Shown here: one piece after another, positions 16,512 to 25,348 of the stretch
How the letters are laid out: every line of letters begins with the position of its first letter
How positions within the stretch are numbered: the first letter of the stretch is position 1
Notes under the pieces: model-generated
Told to the model about the DNA's origin: nothing
Database searches by the model: none
What the model saw: only the letters and a program-made list of their open reading frames with translations
Position numbers and translations under genes: made by a program
Source of the DNA: an uncultured Spirochaetaceae bacterium
GTDB taxonomy: Bacteria; Spirochaetota; Spirochaetia; Sphaerochaetales; Sphaerochaetaceae
Assembly (NCBI GenBank): GCA_944388955.1
Contig: CALXKJ010000010.1
Location: 1-64,000 of the forward strand
Direction: 5' to 3'
DNA: 64,000 bases

Positions 16512-18878
16512 TTTCTTCTCTCCTTTATTATCAGTGAGTATATCCTCATTGATTGTTATTCCTGATATAGAGCAATGGATTGTATCCGTTTTTTCATTCC
16601 TGGTTTCATTTCTTCCAGCTTTAGGCTTGAAGAACCTTAGGCGAAGCGCGTTAGTAACAACAAAGACGGAGCTGAAGCTCATGGCAAGCGCGCCGAGCAT
16701 CGGGCTTAGCTTGATACCGAATGCCGGGTATAAAATGCCTGCCGCCACCGGTATACAGAGCGCGTTATAGATAAGAGCCCAGAAAAGATTCTCCTTTATA
16801 TTCCTCATTGTCGCTTTGCCAAGCTCAATAGCACGAGGGACATCCTCCGGATCGGAGTGCATAAGGACAATATCCGCGCTCTCGATAGCGACATCAGTGC
16901 CAGCGCCAATCGCGATTCCCGCATCAGCTCTTGCAAGCGAGGGTGCATCATTTATACCGTCACCTACCATCGCAACCTTTCTTCCATCCTGCTGAAGCTT
17001 TCTGATCTCAGCTTCCTTATCCTGGGGAAGGACTTCTGCTATAACACTGCCACAGCCGGCTTTCTGCTGTATTGCCTCGGCTGTACGCCTGTTATCACCT
17101 GTAAGCATTACTGTCTTTATCCCCATTCTATGAAGATCCTCAATCGCGCCTTTCGCACTCGCCTTGATAGTATCGGCAACTGCTATTATCCCGACGAGTT
17201 TTCCATCTTTAAGAAAGTAAAGAGGTGTCTTGCCTTCTGAGGCAAGATGCTCGTCTATTTTCTCAAGCTCATCTGTATAGCGATTGAGGATTTTCCTATT
17301 TCCACCCGTTATCTCATGCCCATTGATTGTTGCTGATATCCCAACACCATCCGTTGCTTTGAAACCTGCTGCATCAGAAAGCTCGATACCTCGCTTATTC
17401 GCTTCCTCCACAATGGCAAGAGCCAATGGATGAGAAGAAAGCTTCTCAATTGATGCTGCATCAGAAAGCAGAGATGAAGAGTCTATTCCATTTACCGTGA
17501 TGATGTCTGTGACAGATGGCTTACCTTCAGTGATGGTTCCGGTTTTATCAAAAACCACAGTATCTATTGAATGGAGCGTCTCAAGGGCCTCTGCGCTCTT
17601 TATAAGAATGCCAGAAGACGCTCCGCGACCGGTGCCTACCATGATGGCTGTAGGAGTGGCAAGACCTAATGCGCACGGACACGATATGACAAGAACGGAG
17701 ATCGCAATTGAGAGAGAGAAGACAAAGCTTTCACCGCTTATGGCCCAGGCTGCTGCCGCAACTATAGCAATAAGTATTACAACTGGTACGAATACTCCGC
17801 TCACTTTATCTGCAAGTTTTGCAACAGGTGCCTTTGATGATGTAGCTTCATCAACAAGCCGTATGATTGCCGCCAGTGTGGTCTCCTCACCTGTCTTCTC
17901 AACGCGCATCTTCAGATAACCGGACTTGAGGACTGTCGCGCCTGTCAGTTTATCGCCTGCATTCTTCTCGACAGGAATTGATTCACCTGTTATTGCAGCC
18001 TCATCTACTGCACCTGTCCCATCTATGACGGAGCCATCAGCTGGTACTGAATTGCCGCTCTTGATAATTGCTATATCGCCTTTCTGAAGTTCTTCAGACG
18101 GAATTTCAACTTCCTTGCCATCTCTTAAGACAATCGCTGTTTTTGGAGCAAGATCCATGAGACGCTCTATTGCGTCAGTTGTCCTTCCCTTCGCACGGGC
18201 CTCAAGGAATTTCCCAAGCGTTATCAGTGTGAGTATCATTCCAGCTGACTCAAAGTAGAGATCCATGCTGAAACTGTGTGCAGTCTCAAGATCACCATGA
18301 CCGAGAGCGTAAACAATCCTGAACAGGGCATAAATGCCATATAAGATTGAAGCTCCTGAACCCATTGCTATCAAAGAATCCATATTCGGTGAAAGATGAA
18401 AGAGATTCCTGAATCCATTTCTGAAGAAATGATTGTTTATGAAGACTATAGGGAGCAGCAGCAGGAAAAGCACAAGAGCGAATACAGCAGAGTTCTCTAC
18501 ACCAAGCAATATTGATGGCAGCGGCCATCCCATCATGTGCCCCATTGAAATGTAGAACAGAGGTATCGTGAATATAATGGATGACACGAGGCGTTTCTTC
18601 ATCCTGCGATACTCCTCCTTCGCGGTATCAGCAGGCTTTCTGGTGCTTTTTCCATTATCTGAATTGGATTTCCTAGGCTCTGCCCCATAGCCAGCTTTCA
18701 CGACAGCTTCTACAATGCCATCTTCAGAAAGCTTTTTTTCATCGTATTCAACTTCCATAGAATTCTTGAGGAGATTGACTGAAACGTTTTCAACGCCTTC
18801 AAGCTTCTCAACGCTCTTCTCTACTCTGACCTGGCAAGCAGCACAGCTCATTCCTGTTATATCGAAAGTCTCTTTCAT
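16299..18878 (-). CDS. copA: Copper-exporting P1B ATPase CopA with C-terminal CopZ domain
   Basis: An 859-residue inner-membrane Cu(I) pump. An N-terminal metal-binding domain (GMSCAAC, Cys12 and Cys15) is followed by eight membrane helices, the CPC translocation motif (400-402), the phosphorylation site DKTGT, the GDGIND hinge and a last helix pair. Unusually the frame continues through a linker of about 35 residues into a complete second HMA domain (IEGMMCMHC). This begins at an internal ATG with its own ribosome-binding site. The start at 18878 has GGAG upstream and sits 10 nt past the CsoR operator; a 27-codon extension would run through that operator. csoR overlaps its end. Confidence 0.93.
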   Translation of the reverse strand: MKETFDITGMSCAACQVRVEKSVEKLEGVENVSVNLLKNSMEVEYDEKKLSEDGIVEAVVKAGYGAEPRKSNSDNGKSTRKPADTAKEEYRRMKKRLVSSIIFTIPLFYISMGHMMGWPLPSILLGVENSAVFALVLFLLLLPIVFINNHFFRNGFRNLFHLSPNMDSLIAMGSGASILYGIYALFRIVYALGHGDLETAHSFSMDLYFESAGMILTLITLGKFLEARAKGRTTDAIERLMDLAPKTAIVLRDGKEVEIPSEELQKGDIAIIKSGNSVPADGSVIDGTGAVDEAAITGESIPVEKNAGDKLTGATVLKSGYLKMRVEKTGEETTLAAIIRLVDEATSSKAPVAKLADKVSGVFVPVVILIAIVAAAAWAISGESFVFSLSIAISVLVISCPCALGLATPTAIMVGTGRGASSGILIKSAEALETLHSIDTVVFDKTGTITEGKPSVTDIITVNGIDSSSLLSDAASIEKLSSHPLALAIVEEANKRGIELSDAAGFKATDGVGISATINGHEITGGNRKILNRYTDELEKIDEHLASEGKTPLYFLKDGKLVGIIAVADTIKASAKGAIEDLHRMGIKTVMLTGDNRRTAEAIQQKAGCGSVIAEVLPQDKEAEIRKLQQDGRKVAMVGDGINDAPSLARADAGIAIGAGTDVAIESADIVLMHSDPEDVPRAIELGKATMRNIKENLFWALIYNALCIPVAAGILYPAFGIKLSPMLGALAMSFSSVFVVTNALRLRFFKPKAGRNETRNEKTDTIHCSISGITINEDILTDNKGEKKMKKTIAIEGMMCMHCVKHVHDALEKVEGVESVDVSLENKNAVISASESVTDDALRNAVTEAGYEVTGIEG

Positions 18879-18887
18879 TCTAGCTCC

Positions 18888-18913
18888 ATACACCCCACGG
18901 GGGTGGGGTGTAT
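18888..18913 (-). promoter_or_regulatory. CsoR-type operator of the cop operon
   Basis: A perfect inverted repeat with 11-bp arms, ATACACCCCAC and GTGGGGTGTAT, around four bases of a C/G run. The pattern is close to known CsoR operators (CCCACCCCC...GTGGGG). It lies just downstream of the -10 box and 9 bp before the copA start, where bound CsoR would block transcription. Confidence 0.85.
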
Positions 18914-18915
18914 TA

Positions 18916-18944
18916 AGTATAGAAAAGAAACCACTGAAAGACAA
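18916..18944 (-). promoter_or_regulatory. Promoter of the copA-csoR operon
   Basis: On the minus strand TTGTCT (18939-18944) and TATACT (18916-18921) are 17 nt apart. The -10 box is separated from the CsoR operator by 2 bp. Confidence 0.8.
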
Positions 18945-18946
18945 GA

Positions 18947-18965
18947 GGCGGAGAATCACTCCGCC
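18947..18965 (-). terminator. Terminator-like hairpin at the tolC stop
   Basis: Stem GGCGGAG/CTCCGCC with a 5-nt loop that contains the tolC stop codon, followed on the minus strand by TCTTGTCTTT. It abuts the -35 box of the copA promoter. Confidence 0.6.
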
Positions 18966-20365
18966 GTGCCATCAGTAATCAAGGGCTCTCTTGAACCTGA
19001 ATCCGTAAGATACAGTATTGTGTTGATTGAAGCTGAAAGCTTTATACGCTCAGATACAAGCTCACTCTCATTCTCAAGGGCTTCAAGCTTCAGCTGTATG
19101 AGATCGCTCTCCGATGATGAGCCGAGCTCAAGGCGCCGCTCTTCCTTACTGAGCTTCGCATCATAAAGCTCATCCTTAGCTTCAAGATAGCTGATTCTCT
19201 CCCTTGAAATCATGGCTTCGTTATAAGCGCTTACAGCATTCTCCTCTATTGCACGTACAGCTGCCTCATAATCTATTGATGCACTTGCCTTGCCGCTTTC
19301 TGCCCTCTTTATGTCATTAAGCTTCTTTCCGCCATCCCACAGCGTGGTACTCAATGCAAGAGTCAGGTTTACGCCCCAGGTATCGCTATCAAGCCAATTG
19401 GAATCAATGACACCACCATATGATGCAGTTGCCTGCAGTGCGATATCAGGAAGTCCGTATATGCTTCCTTTCGCTATCTTTTTCCTGTAATCCTGCACAT
19501 CCTCCAGACCTCTAAGCATCTGCAGAGGCAGAGACTGAGGTGACACAGCCATTGCTTTGATAGTATCTATATCCATTGAGAGAATCGAGTCATAAAGGCT
19601 CTCATCAGGAGTGTAGTCAATCATGTCAGCACTCAAGTCTTGAATTCCTGTCAATGTCCTTAAGCCTTCGATTACACTGTCATATTGGCTATCAAGCTCA
19701 CGACGGGAAAGTGCCACCTGACTCTTCTGTATCTTAGCATCGAGGACATCCTCCTCAAGAAGCATGCCATTCTCCGCACCAGACTCTGCGATGGCTATCA
19801 GGCGATCTGCCGATTCCTCAATCTCATCAAGAAGCGTATAAAGGCTTCCCATCCAGTAAAGGGCATCGAGACGTGTTCTCAGCTCTGTTTCCTTCTGGTC
19901 AAGCTTATCATCGCGCTCCATCGTCCTCAGCCCCTCTGCCCTTTCATAGAGCTTTACAGCATTCGATATCTTTCCCCATGTGTAGATAGGCTGTGTGATT
20001 GTGAGCTGCCCCTGAACACGGTTGTTATCCATCTTCATGGAGATATCCAAAGGCTCCGTGAAAATAGTCTGAGCAATCGAAGGAAGCCCTTTGATATCAT
20101 TAGGATTAATCGTAATCGGACCAAGCGTCGGATTAGCCATATACGTCCCGGATATAAGAAGATCAATCGTCGGTGTGTATGCACCTTTGGCATCGAGCGT
20201 GTCGTAGTGGCTTTCAGCTATAGCCTGATCTGCCTTCCTTATATCCGTGTTATTCCTCTCCACAGAAGATAATAGACTCCTGAAGTCATATCGTGTTTCC
20301 TCATCTGCATATAGCAATGAGAAGACAAGCATGAATACAAGGATTGAAACTGCTACCTTCTTCAT
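18956..20365 (-). CDS. TolC-family outer-membrane efflux channel
   Basis: A 469-residue outer-membrane channel of the OEP family. A signal peptide ends around LLYADEE. The mature chain has two alpha-helical coiled-coil halves, as expected for the duplicated TolC fold. It is the last gene of the order adaptor-RND pump-lipoprotein-channel. Its ATG overlaps the stop of the upstream lipoprotein gene (ATGA), so it is translationally coupled. It should complete the tripartite pump across the outer membrane. Confidence 0.9.
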   Translation of the reverse strand: MKKVAVSILVFMLVFSLLYADEETRYDFRSLLSSVERNNTDIRKADQAIAESHYDTLDAKGAYTPTIDLLISGTYMANPTLGPITINPNDIKGLPSIAQTIFTEPLDISMKMDNNRVQGQLTITQPIYTWGKISNAVKLYERAEGLRTMERDDKLDQKETELRTRLDALYWMGSLYTLLDEIEESADRLIAIAESGAENGMLLEEDVLDAKIQKSQVALSRRELDSQYDSVIEGLRTLTGIQDLSADMIDYTPDESLYDSILSMDIDTIKAMAVSPQSLPLQMLRGLEDVQDYRKKIAKGSIYGLPDIALQATASYGGVIDSNWLDSDTWGVNLTLALSTTLWDGGKKLNDIKRAESGKASASIDYEAAVRAIEENAVSAYNEAMISRERISYLEAKDELYDAKLSKEERRLELGSSSESDLIQLKLEALENESELVSERIKLSASINTILYLTDSGSREPLITDGTAE

Positions 20366-20886
20366 GGATTAACCTTCTCAAGTCTTATGCTTACACTTCC
20401 TGATGAACCGGAATGTATCTTTGCATCGCATGTACCGATATAACAAGCTTGCTCACTGGAATCACCTGTATTTGCGCCTGCTGCCAGGAAATACAGATAT
20501 GGACTGTCATAATCCTCTCCGAAATCAGGCGATTTCGTTTCCCACTCTATAGTCATTGTGGCTGCAATGCCTTCTGCTTGAATTATACTTCCACTGACTT
20601 GCTCCGCTTTGGCAGCCGCAGCTATTCCGCTCAATTCATCCTGAATTGAATAACAATCATAGAGATAGGAATCGAAATCATCAGCGGATGTTGTTTTATC
20701 TCTGAATTCTTTTTCAGCATTATTACGCGCATCCTTGCTGAAGAATGCGAAGACAAAGATGTCAGTATCTGCTGCGGTAGTTTGATCTATATCAATCATT
20801 GCGGTTACAGATGTTCTGAATGCAAATGTGCACCCCGCAAGACGTATCAATACCATTGTTATTATCGGATATATTGCTTTTCTCAT
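20362..20886 (-). CDS. Small lipoprotein within the RND efflux operon
   Basis: A 174-residue protein with an N-terminal hydrophobic segment ending LAGC, a plausible lipobox. I do not recognise the mature part: it has an IDIDQTTAADTDIFVFAFFS strand-rich start, an Asp/Glu-rich middle, and a C-terminal Gly/Ser-rich strand region (SGSSGSVSIRLEKV). It overlaps the pump gene upstream and tolC downstream by 4 bp each, so it is made in the same operon and probably sits at the cell envelope with the pump. An accessory or adaptor role is inference from position only. Confidence 0.65.
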   Translation of the reverse strand: MRKAIYPIITMVLIRLAGCTFAFRTSVTAMIDIDQTTAADTDIFVFAFFSKDARNNAEKEFRDKTTSADDFDSYLYDCYSIQDELSGIAAAAKAEQVSGSIIQAEGIAATMTIEWETKSPDFGEDYDSPYLYFLAAGANTGDSSEQACYIGTCDAKIHSGSSGSVSIRLEKVNP

Positions 20887-23800
20887 ACTCTTTCCTCCTT
20901 TCTTCTCTTCCAGCCGTATACTTTCCTGATCTTGTGCCGTTCAAGGATGTAGTAGAACGTCGGCATCAGGAAAAGCGTTATGAATGTACTTGTCGTGAGA
21001 CCTCCCATGATGACCTGACCAAGCGGTGCGTAGAGCTCTGTACCCTCGCCTGATGCCACAGCCATTGGAATGACGCCAAGGACTGTAGTCAGAACGCTCA
21101 TTAGAATAGGTCGCAGTCTTGAAGCCGTTCCCGCTTTGACGTTATCGAAGAGCATGCTCATCTCCTCTTCGTAGCTTAGATGCCCAGAGAGCGCCATGTC
21201 CTCATTCCACTGGAATCCGGTATCATCAAAGGCTTTACGGATTGACTCGCCCTGAAGCTGGTTGATGTAGTCGACCATGATGATTCCGTTATTGACCAGC
21301 ATTCCTCCAAGCGTGACGACACCAAGAAGGGAAACCATGCTCAGCGATGAACCGAAGATAGCGAGAGCCACTACAACACCGATCACGCAGAATGGGACAA
21401 GGAGCATGATGAGAATCGGCTGGTCGAATCTTTCGTATATAAGCACGATGACCATATATACAAGAAAGAGCGATATCATGAGGGCTCTCATCAGAGGTCC
21501 AAGGGAGTCCACGATAAGCTCATCGATTCCACCTGTGTCAGATGTGACTCCGGAAGGAAGCGGGTGCGATGCGATGTACTCGCTTACACGCCTCGAGAGA
21601 TTCGTTGTGGACTCGCCTGTTATCTGGGCATTGACGGTCATGGACACGGCCCTGTCAGAATGGCTTATCGATGAAAGCTTCGTCTCTATATCGATATCGG
21701 CAACGCCCTCAAGGGAAACGGTGCTTCCAGCCTGTGTGTTGATGCGTATAGTATCGAGAAGACTGCTATCGAGCGGCTTATCAGAAGCATCGGACGATAG
21801 ATGGATATTGTAGCTCTCATCCGCTGAATCAGCACGATAGCTTCCTATATCCATTCCATTGAAAAGGATGGCTGTCGTCATCGCAGCTTCATAGTTCGAG
21901 ATGCCTAGCGATGAAAGATACTCATAAGAGGCATCAATGACTGCGGATGTGGAATCATATGTACTTGAAACCGATGCGGATATAACCTCAGGATCCGTCT
22001 CAAGATATTCCCTAAGTCCATCAGCGTACTCATATAGTACATTCTCATCTTCCCCAAGGAATGTGATGCCATAGCCACCGCCACCGGACATATAGCCTAC
22101 AAGGTAATCAAAGCCACCATTCCTAACTTCTATCTTCGCTTCAGGAATAGCTGCTGCAAGCTCATATTGCATCTCCATGAGTATCTCATGCACGCCTCTC
22201 TCTCGCTCTGCTACAGGAACGAGAATCGCGTGTATTCCTCCGGTATTTTCAGAAGCAGTAAATGAGAAGTTGTCGACAGACTTGCCTGAATAGACGATAT
22301 CAGTCTCAAGCTCCGGTACCTTCTCCATGAGTATTCTCTCCGCTTTCGCCATGACTTCTTCCGTATCGTCAAGGGAGTAGCTTGGAGGGAGCGTGATGCT
22401 GATATAGAAATCGCTGTTGTCTGTGGATGGAATGAATGAAAGCGTGATGCTCGTGAGCGAATAGACGGTCAGAAGAAGGATGAGAATGGCGAGCACTACT
22501 ATAAACGGGGTATGCTTGAGACAGAATCCAAGTGATTTGCCATATCCCCTTTCCACTCCTACAAGCGCTCTTACAGGAAGGCTATCCTTCTTCTTTTTCC
22601 TGCTGTCGCCATCTTTAAGGAAATGCCTCAGAAGGTATGGCATGTAAACCATAGCAACCAGAAGCGATGAGCCGATTGCAATCATGAAAGTGAGAGAGAT
22701 GTCATGCAGAAGATTTCCAACAAGTCCCGAGAGCATTATGACAGGCACGAACACGATGACTGTCGTTAGGTTGGAGCCTATAACTGATTTATCGACTGTT
22801 CCCGTTCCGAGATAGATCGACTCCGTTACTGTATAGCGGGGCTTACCTTCCTCATCGACATCCTGGAAGTACCTATATACCTGGTCAAGGACAACGATTG
22901 AGGCATCGACTATTGAGCCAAGCGAGACAACTATACCAGAGATTGAGAGAATGTTGACAGTTATACCTGCCATTTTCATCACTATGAATGTGAAGAAGCA
23001 TGATAGCGGAATCGAAAGACCGATTGCCAGTGTCGCCTTGAGGTCATTGAGGAATATGTATATGACAATGACTGCGATGATGATACCAAGGATTCCTGAT
23101 TCAATGACATTCTTGAGGGAAGCGAGGACAAGGCGGCTGTCATCGCTTATCATGCTGTAGCTGACAGCGCCTCCTGTCTCTTTTTCAGACTCCTCGAGTA
23201 TGCGCTTTACTTCATTGGTTATCTGGATTGTGTTGCCATCTGGGCGCTTTGAGACTTCGACGACGATTATGTCCTCGCCTTGATGCGTCACTTTATAGTC
23301 TTCCCCCTGATAGCCGACTGTGATATCAGCGACATCCTGAAGCCTTATTATTTCACCAGACTCTGTCGCGCCGACGGGAAGATTGCGTATCTCGTCTATC
23401 GACTCATATGAGCCATCATATCTGAGGTCGACTCTACGCATATCACGCTCAGAAGAGCCGAGCGGCATAGAAAGATTGGAGTATTGCAGTATCTGGTATA
23501 CAGTAAGCGGAGACACACCTTTCGATGCAAGCTCATCAAGCCTGAGCTTTATGCTCACCTCCGGCTCAGTGGCTCCTGATATCGTGATTGTCGACACCCC
23601 AGGTATACGCGTAAGCTGCGGTCTTATTGTATCAGTTACGTATTCAGAAAGCGCTACAGTGTCGCCACCACCCTCAACAGAGAATGAAACGACAGGAAGC
23701 ATAGTCGCACCGCCGATGATTGCTACAGGATCACCTGATAGCCCATCAGGGAGAGATTCTGAAAGATCCGAAATCCTGTTCCTCACCTCATTCAGCTGAT

Positions 23801-24116
23801 CTTCGGGATTGACACCATCACGGAATGTTATGGTAATGATGCCGACGCTGTTCATCGCCTCGCTATCCATGCTGTTGAAATCCGGAAGCGTCACGAAATC
23901 GTCTTCAAGCACATCGATAACATCATTCTCGACATCCTCTGCAGATGCGCCAGGATAGACAGATACAACGAAAATCTGCGGCATATCGATATCAGGAACG
24001 AATTCAAGGTTTGTCGTCCAGATACTGACCAGTCCGAAAAGCGCGAGAGCGAGAAGAATCATAGTCAGCACTGCAGAGTGCTTAATGGCGAAACCGGATA
24101 TCCTCGACTTCTTCAT
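20883..24116 (-). CDS. RND-family efflux pump, inner-membrane transporter
   Basis: A 1077-residue AcrB/MdtB-like proton-driven pump. It has the duplicated RND topology: a first helix, a large periplasmic porter/docking loop, helices 2-7, a second large loop and the last helices. The helix-4 segment (GIVVSLGSIVDASIVVLDQV) carries the acidic residue of the proton path. Both halves have porter-domain features. The size and operon fit the hydrophobe/amphiphile or heavy-metal class; the substrate is unclear. It lies 3 nt after the adaptor gene and overlaps the lipoprotein gene. Confidence 0.93.
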   Translation of the reverse strand: MKKSRISGFAIKHSAVLTMILLALALFGLVSIWTTNLEFVPDIDMPQIFVVSVYPGASAEDVENDVIDVLEDDFVTLPDFNSMDSEAMNSVGIITITFRDGVNPEDQLNEVRNRISDLSESLPDGLSGDPVAIIGGATMLPVVSFSVEGGGDTVALSEYVTDTIRPQLTRIPGVSTITISGATEPEVSIKLRLDELASKGVSPLTVYQILQYSNLSMPLGSSERDMRRVDLRYDGSYESIDEIRNLPVGATESGEIIRLQDVADITVGYQGEDYKVTHQGEDIIVVEVSKRPDGNTIQITNEVKRILEESEKETGGAVSYSMISDDSRLVLASLKNVIESGILGIIIAVIVIYIFLNDLKATLAIGLSIPLSCFFTFIVMKMAGITVNILSISGIVVSLGSIVDASIVVLDQVYRYFQDVDEEGKPRYTVTESIYLGTGTVDKSVIGSNLTTVIVFVPVIMLSGLVGNLLHDISLTFMIAIGSSLLVAMVYMPYLLRHFLKDGDSRKKKKDSLPVRALVGVERGYGKSLGFCLKHTPFIVVLAILILLLTVYSLTSITLSFIPSTDNSDFYISITLPPSYSLDDTEEVMAKAERILMEKVPELETDIVYSGKSVDNFSFTASENTGGIHAILVPVAERERGVHEILMEMQYELAAAIPEAKIEVRNGGFDYLVGYMSGGGGYGITFLGEDENVLYEYADGLREYLETDPEVISASVSSTYDSTSAVIDASYEYLSSLGISNYEAAMTTAILFNGMDIGSYRADSADESYNIHLSSDASDKPLDSSLLDTIRINTQAGSTVSLEGVADIDIETKLSSISHSDRAVSMTVNAQITGESTTNLSRRVSEYIASHPLPSGVTSDTGGIDELIVDSLGPLMRALMISLFLVYMVIVLIYERFDQPILIMLLVPFCVIGVVVALAIFGSSLSMVSLLGVVTLGGMLVNNGIIMVDYINQLQGESIRKAFDDTGFQWNEDMALSGHLSYEEEMSMLFDNVKAGTASRLRPILMSVLTTVLGVIPMAVASGEGTELYAPLGQVIMGGLTTSTFITLFLMPTFYYILERHKIRKVYGWKRRKEERV

Positions 24117-24119
24117 TGC

Positions 24120-25175
24120 TCACTCCTCACTCTGGATGATGTTCACCTTCTCGCCCGGAAGGATATTCTCCTGTCCTCTGATGATGAACTTTTTACCGCT
24201 GTATTCCTCACTGATGGCGAAATACTCACCATCCTCGGCTATAGCATCCATTTCAATGTATTCAGCGCTGCTATCATCTCCAACTGCATAAGCGCTTCCA
24301 TCGAGACGCCTTACCTCAAGGGGAAGAGATAGATATTCTCCGCTCTTCCAGATGATGTCGGCTTTGATGAACATGCCAGGAACAAAACCATCAGGTGAGA
24401 TAAGACGGACTTTTATTCCGAATGTCTTGGACACCGCATCGACAATAGGCTCCATGGACACGACTTCACCATCTGAGGAAAGGCCTTGCACATCAGAGTA
24501 GATTCTTATCCTCAGATTCTCAGTACTGCGGATCAGGGAGTAATATTTCTCACTCAACCTCAGATTGACAATAAGATTATCGAGATCGGAAATAACGCAG
24601 AGAGGTGTCTCCGGTGAGGCTGGGGAGCCTTCCGACATCATCGATTTCAGCACTGTTCCCGAGACAGGTGCCGTTACATCAGCATATGAAAGCTGAAGGG
24701 ATGCAAGCTCAAGCTGCGCCTCAGCCGCTTCAAGCTGGCTGGATAGCGTATCGTAATCCTGCCTCGACGCGCCCCCTTCCTTATATAAAGCCTCAACCCT
24801 ATCATATGAGGCTTTGAGAGCTTTGACCTGCGCCTCAGCCTGCCTGAGCTGAAGCTCGTACGGACGCTTGTCGATAGTCGCCAGGATATCTCCTTCAGTT
24901 ACGCTGTCGCCAGCGTTTATGCTGTATTCCTCTATCGTTCCGCTCACAAACGGGACAACAGGGATTATCGAATCAGGCTCGATATAGCCTGTCAGTGTAA
25001 TTCCTTCATCTATTTCCCTCACTTCAGGAAGGACTACCTCAACAGGTGAAACAGGAGGTGTGTAGGTTTCCGTCTTATCTTTCGAGAAGAAATATCTCAG
25101 AAGAAAGAAAGCCGCCACGAAAACGGCTATGAGAATGATATATCGAATGAATGAATGAAACTTCTTCTTATCCAT
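24120..25175 (-). CDS. RND periplasmic adaptor (membrane fusion protein)
   Basis: A 351-residue HlyD/AcrA-family adaptor. The ATG at 25175, preceded by AGGAAGG, gives a protein with one N-terminal membrane helix (FIRYIILIAVFVAAFFLLRY). A lipoyl domain half follows (GTIEEYSINAGDSVTEGDIL), then a coiled-coil hairpin, the second lipoyl half (ADVTAPVSGTVLKSM), and the beta-barrel and membrane-proximal domains. An in-frame 40-codon extension would run into the operator-like palindrome and is not used. It is the first gene of the operon and links the pump to the TolC channel. Confidence 0.92.
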   Translation of the reverse strand: MDKKKFHSFIRYIILIAVFVAAFFLLRYFFSKDKTETYTPPVSPVEVVLPEVREIDEGITLTGYIEPDSIIPVVPFVSGTIEEYSINAGDSVTEGDILATIDKRPYELQLRQAEAQVKALKASYDRVEALYKEGGASRQDYDTLSSQLEAAEAQLELASLQLSYADVTAPVSGTVLKSMMSEGSPASPETPLCVISDLDNLIVNLRLSEKYYSLIRSTENLRIRIYSDVQGLSSDGEVVSMEPIVDAVSKTFGIKVRLISPDGFVPGMFIKADIIWKSGEYLSLPLEVRRLDGSAYAVGDDSSAEYIEMDAIAEDGEYFAISEEYSGKKFIIRGQENILPGEKVNIIQSEE

Positions 25176-25236
25176 AAGGCCCTTCCTGATTATGATTTTC
25201 CTAGACTCTTTATCTGAATTTAACAACAGAATAGAA

Positions 25237-25280
25237 ACACTGTGTTGGAATCCGACACAGTGTAGTAATCGTGTTGGAAT
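25237..25280. promoter_or_regulatory. Operator-like palindrome upstream of the RND operon
   Basis: Arms ACACTGTGT (25237-25245) and ACACAGTGT (25255-25263) are exact inverted repeats, and the 9 bp between them are nearly symmetrical too, giving a 27-bp near-palindrome. Its inner half-site GTGTTGGAAT recurs as a direct copy at 25271-25280. Length and symmetry suit a dimeric TetR- or MarR-type repressor. No such regulator gene is adjacent. Confidence 0.65.
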
Positions 25281-25312
25281 GAATTTATCTGACACTTTTT
25301 TGATTTTTGTTA

Positions 25313-25341
25313 TTCACCACTTTATACCTTTGTGCTATTAT
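25313..25341 (+). promoter_or_regulatory. Promoter of the aldehyde dehydrogenase gene
   Basis: TTCACC (25313-25318), a 17-nt spacer and an extended -10 TG-C-TATTAT (25336-25341). The -10 box ends 7 nt before the ATG and no Shine-Dalgarno sequence is present. An alternative pair, TTGATT (25300) with TATACC (25323), also has 17-nt spacing. Confidence 0.55.
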
Positions 25342-25348
25342 CGGCGGC

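Noticed and set aside
16186-16770. Plus-strand frame of 194 codons over the csoR/copA junction
   Set aside because: It is antisense to two motif-bearing genes and Ser/Leu-rich in the way shadow frames are.
18879-18959. Extension of copA by 27 codons
   Set aside because: It would translate through the CsoR operator and the promoter -10 box.
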